Source of the DNA: Sphingomonas sp. HITSZ_GF
GTDB lineage: Bacteria > Pseudomonadota > Alphaproteobacteria > Sphingomonadales > Sphingomonadaceae
Length of the DNA stretch: 64,000 nt
Direction: 5' to 3'
NCBI RefSeq assembly: GCF_029543155.1
Contig: NZ_JARQXA010000005.1
Location: 248,001 to 312,000 of the forward strand
A program made the translations under genes and the position numbers. Under the pieces are notes generated by a model, which worked only from the letters and a program-made list of their open reading frames with translations, did not search any database and was not told the origin of the DNA. Each line of letters starts with the position of its first letter. The stretch's first letter is position 1. Of this stretch, positions 23,881 through 29,423 are shown one piece after another.

Positions 23881-25143
23881 TCAACGCGCGAAGGTTGCTT
23901 CGCCCGTGACCGGCGCCGTGAGGGCCGGCGCCTGACTGGTTGCGGTCGGCGTGATCTTGCCCGGCTTCGGGTTCACCTTGCCGCCCGGCGCCGCGAACTG
24001 GGTGCCGGAGATCACCACCTGGTCCTGGGCGGTCAGGCCCGAGCGGACGACCCGCAGGCCATCGACCACGGGGCCGAGCGTCACCGGCTTGGGCGCAACG
24101 GTGCCGTCCTTGCCCACGGTGAGCACCAGCTTGCGCGCCTGGTCGGTCTGGATCGCGGCATCGGGCACCATCAGCGCCTGGGTCGTGCCGCCGGCCGAGA
24201 GGCGCATGTTGCCGAACATGCCCGGCGTCAGGAACATGCCCGGATTGCTCAGCACCGCGCGCCCGCGGATCGTGCCCGACTTGGGATCGAGGCCGTTATC
24301 GGTGAAGTCGAGCTTGCCCTTCCACTTGTAATCGGTCTCGTCCTGCAGGCGGATCTCCACCGGCGAGGCCTGGGCGCCCGCTTCCTTCGCGCGCTTGGTC
24401 TTGAGGAACAGCGCCTCGGACCCGTCGAAGGTGAAGTAGATCGGGTCGAGCGCATTGATCGTGGTCAGCAGCGAACCGCCTTGCCCTTCGCCCGCCGCGA
24501 CCAGGTTGCCCGGATCGACGCGGCGATCCGAGATGCGGCCGGCGATCGGCGCGCGGACCTGGGTGAACTCCATGTCGAGTGCGCGGCTGCGCACCCGGGC
24601 CTGGGCGGCGGATACCGCCGCACCAGCGGCACGGACGCGGGCCTGGAGCCGTTCGACATCGCTCTTCGACACCGCCTCGACCGAGACGAGACGCTCGGCG
24701 CGGCTCAGGTCGGACTGGGCGAGCGCGAGATCGCTCTGAGCGCTCGCCAGCCCCGCCCGCGCCTCGGCAAGCGCCGCGGCGAAGGGCCGCTGGTCGATCG
24801 AGAAAAGCAGCTGGCCCTTCTGGACGATCGCACCGTCGGTGAAGTGCACGCCGGTGATCGCCCCAGAGACGCGCGGACGCACCTCGACGGCGCGGCTCGG
24901 CTCGAAGCGGCCGACATAATCGTCCCACTCGTTGATGTCGCGAACGAGCGGGTTGGCCACGGTCACCACCGGCGGTGGCGGCGCGCCGACCGCGGCGGGC
25001 GCGTCCTTGCTGGCAATGCCCAGCCCGGCGGCGACGAGCACCACAGGCAGCGCGATCAGGCTGCCGCGCTGCCACAGCGGCATGCGGCGGATACGGGCCG
25101 AGACGTCGCCCGTCTCGGTTTCGATGCGCGAGATCATGTTCAT
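23881..25143 (-). CDS. RND efflux periplasmic adaptor (membrane fusion protein)
   Basis: A 420-residue MFP subunit linking the RND pump to the outer-membrane channel. An N-terminal transmembrane anchor (about residues 28-46) replaces the usual lipoprotein signal. The biotinyl-lipoyl half-motifs flank a coiled-coil hairpin of about 65 residues (LAEARAGLASAQSDLALAQSDLSRAERL), followed by the beta-barrel and membrane-proximal domains. The ATG overlaps the stop of the preceding CMD-like gene (ATGA). A second in-frame ATG two codons on is possible. Confidence 0.95.
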   Translation of the reverse strand: MNMISRIETETGDVSARIRRMPLWQRGSLIALPVVLVAAGLGIASKDAPAAVGAPPPPVVTVANPLVRDINEWDDYVGRFEPSRAVEVRPRVSGAITGVHFTDGAIVQKGQLLFSIDQRPFAAALAEARAGLASAQSDLALAQSDLSRAERLVSVEAVSKSDVERLQARVRAAGAAVSAAQARVRSRALDMEFTQVRAPIAGRISDRRVDPGNLVAAGEGQGGSLLTTINALDPIYFTFDGSEALFLKTKRAKEAGAQASPVEIRLQDETDYKWKGKLDFTDNGLDPKSGTIRGRAVLSNPGMFLTPGMFGNMRLSAGGTTQALMVPDAAIQTDQARKLVLTVGKDGTVAPKPVTLGPVVDGLRVVRSGLTAQDQVVISGTQFAAPGGKVNPKPGKITPTATSQAPALTAPVTGEATFAR

Positions 25144-25529
25144 TGGAATCGCTTCCCCTGATTCAGGGCTGCCCGGCCGCGGCTGATGCTTGCGAGCAGC
25201 GTTTCATATTGCTCGGGCGTGAAGCCCGCTTCGTGGAAGGCGCGGATCTCGTGGCGCGGCAGGGCATAGCCCTTGTGCCAGGCCAGTACCGAAAGGCGGC
25301 GCAGCGCCTCCAGCTTCTGATCCGCGAGTTTCGGATTGGGAGACTCACCCCCGAAGATCATGCCCAGCGCCACCGAAAGGCGGCCGGGCTTCTCCAGCGA
25401 CGAGAGCCGGTCCTGCTGCGCGATCGCGACGACCTGCCATTCGAGCGCGGAAAAGCCGCTGACCGGGAGGACATCGGCGGGCATCGCGATCGGGCTGCCC
25501 TGGAGCGCGGCGAAGTTGAGATAGGCCAT
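25140..25529 (-). CDS. Carboxymuconolactone-decarboxylase/AhpD-like protein lacking the CxxC motif
   Basis: A 129-residue cytoplasmic protein. The C-terminal part (KLEALRRLSVLAWHKGYALPRHEIRAFHEAGFTPEQYETLLASI) follows the AhpD/CMD fold pattern of two helices and a GFT-x-EQ turn, and FSALEWQVVAIA resembles the first CMD helix. The redox CxxC and nearby histidine of AhpD are absent, so thiol peroxidase activity is unlikely. The ATG has an AGGAGGAG ribosome site; longer upstream readings lack coding character. It is the first gene of the efflux operon, directly behind the TetR-controlled promoter, and is coupled to the adaptor. Its role is unknown; the family assignment is by pattern only. Confidence 0.75.
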   Translation of the reverse strand: MAYLNFAALQGSPIAMPADVLPVSGFSALEWQVVAIAQQDRLSSLEKPGRLSVALGMIFGGESPNPKLADQKLEALRRLSVLAWHKGYALPRHEIRAFHEAGFTPEQYETLLASISRGRAALNQGKRFQ

Positions 25530-25756
25530 GATCGTCTCCTCCTGCATGTTGCCCGGCGGCAGGCAAAAGCCTCCCCGTGCCGCGCGGAAGCTGTTTCCGC
25601 CGGCATTTCCGGTCATCCCCAACCGGCACGAGACGAGGCTTTCGCGCAGACGCATGTGTCTGCGGCGCACCGTCCCGGTCCTGTCAAAATTTCAGCGCTG
25701 CTGGAGGTTCGGGTCGGGACCCTGGTCCCATTCCCTCGCTTCGGCAGCTTCCCTCA

Positions 25757-25780
25757 TTTCTATACTGAATGGTATAGAAA
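25757..25780 (-). promoter_or_regulatory. TetR-type operator 1 of the efflux operon
   Basis: TTTCTATAC-TGAATG-GTATAGAAA is a palindrome with perfect 9-bp arms. Its core TATACTGAATGGTATA matches operator 2 in the pattern TATACYGRAYGGTATW. It covers the -10 element of the minus-strand promoter, so bound repressor would block RNA polymerase. The TetR gene at 26011 is the obvious ligand. Confidence 0.75.
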
Positions 25781-25799
25781 TCGTGCTGCGCTGCGTCAA
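25771..25799 (-). promoter_or_regulatory. Sigma-70-like promoter of the efflux operon
   Basis: On the minus strand, TTGACG (25799-25794) and TATACC (25776-25771) are separated by exactly 17 bp. The -10 lies inside operator 1, and the -35 sits between operators 1 and 2. It drives the operon beginning at 25529, giving a leader of about 235 bases. Confidence 0.65.
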
Positions 25800-25808
25800 G
25801 GGCATTTT

Positions 25809-25824
25809 TATACCGGACGGTATT
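25809..25824 (-). promoter_or_regulatory. TetR-type operator 2 of the efflux operon
   Basis: TATACCGGACGGTATT, containing the perfect palindrome ATACC-GGAC-GGTAT. It begins 48 bp from operator 1 and lies just upstream of the -35 element. Same 16-bp pattern as operator 1. Confidence 0.7.
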
Positions 25825-25857
25825 TTTTGTCGAGATCGGGAAGAAAAAACTTCAAAT

Positions 25858-25999
25858 CCTCCCCGGAACGGGGAGGGGGACCAAGGCGCGAAGCGGCTTG
25901 GTGGAGGGGTCCCGCTCTCCACCAATAAGAGGCCCGCGGTTGGCGGGCCCCCTCCACCACTCGCTGTGCGAGCGGTCCCCCTCCCCGTTCCGGGGAGGA
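25858..25999. repeat. Large inverted repeat (CCTCCCCGGAACGGGGAGG ends)
   Basis: TCCTCCCCGGAACGGGGAGG at one end and CCTCCCCGTTCCGGGGAGGA at the other, with an inner inverted pair GGTGGAGGG/CCCTCCACC and a central GGCCCGCGG-TT-GGCGGGCC hairpin. It lies between the TetR gene stop and the efflux promoter, so it may end TetR transcription. Confidence 0.8.
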
Positions 26000-26010
26000 A
26001 TTGATTCAGC

Positions 26011-26622
26011 TTACTTGCTCGGCCAGCAGGCCAGGCTGGTGTCCATCAGCTTCTTCAGGTCGGCGCACGACGTGCCGCCGCCTGCCTGCAGCGCAATACC
26101 TTGCAGCAGGGCGAACAGATAGGTGGTCAGCCCGATCACATCGGTATCGGCGGGCAGATCGCCTTCCTGCTTGGCGCGCTCGAAGCGATCGACCAGCTGC
26201 TGCCGCACGATCGCGCCGCGCGCGAGCACCTCGGCACGGATCGATTCGGCCTCGGTCCCGCAAGCGACCGAATTGATCACGCCCATGCAGCCCTTGGGAT
26301 CGCAGGTGCTCATCTGCATCTCGACCGCACCCTGCAGCAGCCGCTCCGCCACACCGCGCGCGGTGGGGGCATCGAGCGCCTTGCCCATGTAATCGAGCTT
26401 CTCGCGCTGATAGAGGTCGAGCGTCTTCTTGAAGAGCGCCTCCTTGTTGCCGAACGCAGCATAGAGGCTCGGCCGGGTAATCCCCATCGCGTCGGTCAGG
26501 TCGGACAGCGAAGCGCCTTCATAGCCCTTGGTCCAGAAGACGCGCAGCGCCGCGGTCAACGCCGAGTCGGTGTCGAATTCGCGGGGGCGCCCCTTGGCAG
26601 CATGGCAGGCGGTGATTTCCAT
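26011..26622 (-). CDS. TetR/AcrR family regulator, probable repressor of the RND operon
   Basis: A 203-residue dimeric repressor. The N-terminal helix-turn-helix reads ALTAALRVFWTKGYEGASLSDLTDAMGITRPSLYAAFGNKEALF, about residues 22-66. The ligand domain has Cys in STCDPKGCMGV and SVACGTEAES, the form common in the TetR_C_11/AefR-like group. The ATG at 26622 was chosen because the longer frame runs into the promoter. It is encoded on the same strand just upstream of the efflux operon, and two matching operators cover that promoter; a weaker match overlaps its own start codon, suggesting autoregulation. Confidence 0.93.
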   Translation of the reverse strand: MEITACHAAKGRPREFDTDSALTAALRVFWTKGYEGASLSDLTDAMGITRPSLYAAFGNKEALFKKTLDLYQREKLDYMGKALDAPTARGVAERLLQGAVEMQMSTCDPKGCMGVINSVACGTEAESIRAEVLARGAIVRQQLVDRFERAKQEGDLPADTDVIGLTTYLFALLQGIALQAGGGTSCADLKKLMDTSLACWPSK

Positions 26623-26635
26623 AATGACCGGTACA
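26620..26635 (-). promoter_or_regulatory. Possible third, weaker TetR operator at the regulator's own start
   Basis: TGTACCGGTCATTATG on the minus strand matches the efflux operator 2 core at 11 of 16 positions, including TACCGG and TAT. It overlaps the start codon of the TetR gene. Autoregulation is plausible but unproven. Confidence 0.35.
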
Positions 26636-26704
26636 TAATAACGAAGCGGGAAAAAGTCCAATGCGCTTCGTCGCTTCCGCGTTCCACGTCGTTAACCATT
26701 GTAT

Positions 26705-26720
26705 TTTCACGGATGTGAAA
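26705..26720. promoter_or_regulatory. Palindromic site in the tetR/fixJ divergent region
   Basis: TTTCAC-GGAT-GTGAAA has perfect 6-bp arms. It lies 84 bp before the FixJ-type gene and 82 bp before the TetR gene. The binding protein is unknown. Confidence 0.45.
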
Positions 26721-26803
26721 GTGCGCAGTCCGGGGATTACGCCTCCGCAATGATGAGGGCCCGCGATTCGGCGATGTGCCTGTCATCAAGCGGAGCATCA
26801 TGC

Positions 26804-27418
26804 ATGAGTGACCGGCGTCTCGTACACATCATCGACGATGAAGACAGCGTCCGCAACTCGATCGGATTCATGCTCCAGACCACGGGATATTCAGTTCGAT
26901 CCTGGCCCTCGGGCGCCGTCTTCCTGCGGGAACTTCGCAATGTCGAGCCGGGATGCGTGTTGCTCGACATCCGCATGCCCGAGATGGACGGGCTGCTGGT
27001 GCAGCAGCAGTTGAGCGCGCGCGCGGCGAGCATGCCGGTCATTGTGCTCACCGGGCATGGCGACGTGACGATCGCGGTCAAGGCGATGCAGGCCGGCGCG
27101 GTCGACTTCCTCGAAAAGCCGTTCGAGGCCGATCAGCTGCTCGCCGCGATCGACAAGGCGTTCGCGCGGATCGACGAGACCGGGGGCGCCTCGCGCACCG
27201 ATGCCGCCCGCACCCAGCTTGCCAGCCTCTCGGCGCGCGAGCGCGAAGTGCTGGACGGGCTCGCCGCCGGCTATCCCAACAAGACCATTGCCTATGATCT
27301 CGGCATCAGTCCGCGGACGGTGGAAGTCCACCGCGCCAACTTGATGCAGAAGCTGGGCGCGCGCAGCCTCTCGGAAGCGCTCCGCGTCACCTTCACCGCC
27401 GAGATGGGCGAGATCTGA
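26804..27418 (+). CDS. FixJ/NarL-type response regulator, orphan
   Basis: A 204-residue regulator. The receiver domain begins VHIIDDEDSVRNSI, with phospho-acceptor D55 in CVLLDIRMPEMDG and the switch lysine in DFLEKPFEADQLL, all typical of FixJ. A LuxR-type HTH follows (LSAREREVLDGLAAGYPNKTIAYDLGISPRTVEVHRANLMQKLGA). The start was set at MSDRRLVHI, which removes a non-conserved upstream extension. No histidine kinase is adjacent on either side, so its partner is elsewhere. The divergent TetR gene shares a 181-bp promoter region with it. Confidence 0.93.
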   Translation: MSDRRLVHIIDDEDSVRNSIGFMLQTTGYSVRSWPSGAVFLRELRNVEPGCVLLDIRMPEMDGLLVQQQLSARAASMPVIVLTGHGDVTIAVKAMQAGAVDFLEKPFEADQLLAAIDKAFARIDETGGASRTDAARTQLASLSAREREVLDGLAAGYPNKTIAYDLGISPRTVEVHRANLMQKLGARSLSEALRVTFTAEMGEI

Positions 27419-27451
27419 TCCTCTTGCTGAGGGGCCCAGGAGCCCAGCATT

Positions 27452-28066
27452 TCAGAACCACCCCGCCGTCTCGACGAGCATCCAGACGCCGGCGGCGATG
27501 AACAGCACTGCGGCGATGCCGTGCACCAGCTTGAGCGGCACCCGCTTCAACAGCGCATTGCCCAGCAACACCGCCGGCACGTTGGCGAGCATCATGCCCA
27601 GCGTGGTGCCCGCGGTAACCGCCCAGACATTGTGGAAGCGCGCACCCAGCGCCACCGTGGCGAGCTGCGTCTTGTCGCCCATCTCGACCAGGAAGAAGGC
27701 GATCGCAGTGGTGACGAACGCGCCGAAGCGCGCCGGCTTGTCCTCGAGATCGTCGATCTTGTCCGGGATCAGCGTCCACAGCCCCATCGCGATGAACGAA
27801 GCCGCGATCAGGTAGCGGAACCAGGCGCCCGACAGCAGCGCCGCAGCCTCCGAGCCGACAAGCGCGGCGAGGAAGTGGTTGGCCAGCGTCGCAACCAGGA
27901 TACCGAGGATGATCGGCACAGGCTTCTTGAAACGGGTAGCGAGCAGGATGGCGAGCAGCTGCGTCTTGTCGCCAATCTCCGCAAGGGCAACGAGCGCGGT
28001 CGAGCTGAGCAGGGCTTCGAGCAAGGGACAAACTCCGGGCCGGACGGAGACGAAATCCAACGACAT
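27452..28066 (-). CDS. TMEM165/GDT1 (UPF0016) family manganese exporter
   Basis: A 204-residue inner-membrane protein with six or seven helices and the duplicated family signature E-x-G-D-K-T at residues 30-35 (EIGDKT) and 128-133 (EMGDKT). Family members are Mn2+/Ca2+ cation exchangers; bacterial members under manganese riboswitches export Mn2+. The ATG at 28066 lies five bases after a GGAG ribosome site inside a hairpin. Homologues often start about 14 codons later, where a TTG with a CGGAG site exists at 28024, so the N-terminus is uncertain. The upstream yybP-ykoY element strongly supports a manganese role. Confidence 0.92.
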   Translation of the reverse strand: MSLDFVSVRPGVCPLLEALLSSTALVALAEIGDKTQLLAILLATRFKKPVPIILGILVATLANHFLAALVGSEAAALLSGAWFRYLIAASFIAMGLWTLIPDKIDDLEDKPARFGAFVTTAIAFFLVEMGDKTQLATVALGARFHNVWAVTAGTTLGMMLANVPAVLLGNALLKRVPLKLVHGIAAVLFIAAGVWMLVETAGWF

Positions 28067-28099
28067 CGCATCTCCCCGCCCGGCAAGAGCGGAGATGCG
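28067..28099 (-). promoter_or_regulatory. Expression-platform hairpin sequestering the GDT1 ribosome site
   Basis: CGCATCTCC and GGAGATGCG form perfect 9-bp arms around a 15-base loop. In the mRNA the 3' arm contains GGAG and ends directly at the start codon, so pairing would hide the ribosome site. There is no U-tract, which favours translational over transcriptional control. Confidence 0.75.
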
Positions 28100-28104
28100 A
28101 CGCC

Positions 28105-28211
28105 ATTGGTCTCGCCCGAACGGTGGTCCCGTCCCTTCCGCGCCATGGCCTCTCGGCCAAGTATGTTGACGCGGGAGCCCGCGCCGAAGCGCGGCTGGCT
28201 ACTCCCCAAAT
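28105..28211 (-). promoter_or_regulatory. yybP-ykoY manganese riboswitch
   Basis: On the minus strand the conserved pieces appear in order: GGGGAGTAGCC (28207-28197), a GC-rich stem, GTCAACATACT, a GGCCGAGAGGCC stem, and the closing GGCGAGACC (28116-28108). These match the yybP-ykoY consensus, an RNA that binds Mn2+ and turns on exporter genes. A GDT1-family exporter begins 39 bases downstream, exactly the expected target. Boundaries are approximate to a few bases. Confidence 0.9.
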
Positions 28212-28284
28212 AGCGAGTTGCTGCACACAGCAGCACAAGGCGCGCCCTAGGGGAGGCGCCCCGCCGAATCCAGTATTTTCTGCC

Positions 28285-28812
28285 TCAGGCCAGGCTGAGA
28301 TGCCGTGGCGTGGGTTCCGCCGCCTCACCCCCGTCGCCGCGCAGAGAGGCGAGCAGGTCGCCGATCGAGCGCACCGGGCTCGAATCGAGGAAACGGCTGC
28401 CCCAGTCGCGGGCCAGCGCTGCGGCATCCGCCCCGGTGTCCGCCAGGATCGAAGGGAAGGCGATGCGCAGCCTTGGTCCGGCAAAGAGTTGCTCGGGCGA
28501 TGCCCGCACCGCCGATCCGAGCGGGCGGACGAACACGGCACCGGCTACCTTCTCCACATAGGAGGCTGGCGAGAGCCGCGCCCACCAGGTCACGGCGAAG
28601 CAGCCGATGCCGTGCGCCACCAGGATCACCGGCCGCTCGGTGAGGCGCACGGCCTCGTCGAGCCGCGCGGCCCACAGGTTGCGCCCGCCACCGCCCGCGC
28701 CCAGCTCGATGATCTGCCCGGCATGCGCCAGCAGGCTGCGCGCAGGACGATCGGCACGGTCGAAGATCGTGAGAGTCGGAAGCGACGTATCGAAGAGGCC
28801 ATTCTCGGGCAT
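28285..28812 (-). CDS. RBBP9/YdeN-like alpha/beta hydrolase with the nucleophile replaced
   Basis: A 175-residue small serine-hydrolase-fold protein. The strand-turn-helix that normally carries the nucleophile (VAHSLGC in the family) here reads VAHGIGC, so serine is glycine at residue 68. The later ALARDWGSRFLD segment resembles the family's ALA-x-xWGS-x-x motif, but the final GHI-x-x-x-SG histidine region is not seen. Catalysis of the usual kind is therefore unlikely, and a binding role is possible. It is transcribed alone on the minus strand. Confidence 0.7.
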   Translation of the reverse strand: MPENGLFDTSLPTLTIFDRADRPARSLLAHAGQIIELGAGGGGRNLWAARLDEAVRLTERPVILVAHGIGCFAVTWWARLSPASYVEKVAGAVFVRPLGSAVRASPEQLFAGPRLRIAFPSILADTGADAAALARDWGSRFLDSSPVRSIGDLLASLRGDGGEAAEPTPRHLSLA

Positions 28813-28870
28813 TCGTTTGTCTCCCTGGCAAAAGGGGAATCACGCTCAACGAGTCGGCAGGCTATTCCTA

Positions 28871-28901
28871 CTGGCGCACTATGCAATTGCCCGTGCGCCA
28901 G
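28871..28901. promoter_or_regulatory. Perfect 9-bp inverted repeat upstream of the RBBP9-like gene
   Basis: CTGGCGCAC and GTGCGCCAG are perfect inverted arms separated by 13 bp, 59 bp upstream of the minus-strand gene at 28812 and within a 241-bp divergent region. It looks like a regulator site; the protein is unknown. Confidence 0.5.
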
Positions 28902-29053
28902 TCCGTTTTGCCGGCGCGCCGAAATAATCGATCGCATTTTGGTGCGGTGCAGCGCCTAATATTGCCGAAAGTTCATCCTGACGACAGCCGGAAGACATTT
29001 GGCGGGGCGCAGCTTTCGGCCTCCCTAATCTGAGGGAAACGGGAGAAGTGCCC

Positions 29054-29257
29054 ATGTTCAAGCGTTTGATGATCGCCGGCGCCTCGGTCGCCATGCTCGC
29101 CGCCGCCTCGCCCTCGCTGGCGGCGGGGCCGTGCCGCGATGCACATGGCAAGTTCGTCGCCTGCCCGGCCAAGGCCGCGCCTGCCAAGCCGGCTCGCTGC
29201 AAGGATGCCAAGGGCAAGTTCGTGAAATGCGGGACGGCGGGCGCCAAGCCGGCCTGA
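29054..29257 (+). CDS. Small secreted protein with two cysteine-bounded repeats
   Basis: A 67-residue protein with a Sec signal peptide (about residues 1-24, ending SLAA). The mature part consists of two copies of C-x-D-A-x-G-K-F-V-x-C (C27-C37 and C49-C59, period 22) separated by an Ala/Pro/Lys linker. The four cysteines could form two local disulfides or bind a metal. A GGGAGA ribosome site is seven bases before the ATG; an in-frame GTG two codons upstream is less likely. No functional family recognised. Confidence 0.75.
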   Translation: MFKRLMIAGASVAMLAAASPSLAAGPCRDAHGKFVACPAKAAPAKPARCKDAKGKFVKCGTAGAKPA

Positions 29258-29353
29258 GTCCTTTCTTCCGGTCCGGCCGAGCGCATGCGGCCGGGCCGGC
29301 TCTGCGCCAATGTTGCGGGCCCGTAAAACGCTGCAATAGAATGAAATCGCTAA

Positions 29354-29368
29354 TGCGATTGACTCGCA
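29354..29368 (+). promoter_or_regulatory. Fur-box-like palindrome upstream of the siderophore receptor
   Basis: TGCGA-TTGAC-TCGCA is a perfect 5-bp-arm palindrome matching the alphaproteobacterial Fur pattern TGCRAnTnAnTYGCA. It lies 56 bp before the receptor start. Confidence 0.6.
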
Positions 29369-29423
29369 ATATGTGCTTCCCTATCGGCCGCGCAAAATGT
29401 TTCGCGTCGAAAAGGGATCCGAC

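Larger units (their letters stand above)
25530..26010. other. 481-bp regulatory region of the efflux operon
   Basis: No gene is visible. The region holds the minus-strand promoter, two copies of a 16-bp operator and a 142-bp inverted repeat. The stretch 25590-25755 holds no feature I can name. Confidence 0.6.

Noticed and set aside
25858..25999. Repeats here considered as a possible CRISPR array
   Set aside because: There are only inverted, nested arms and no regularly spaced direct repeats or spacers; no cas gene is nearby.
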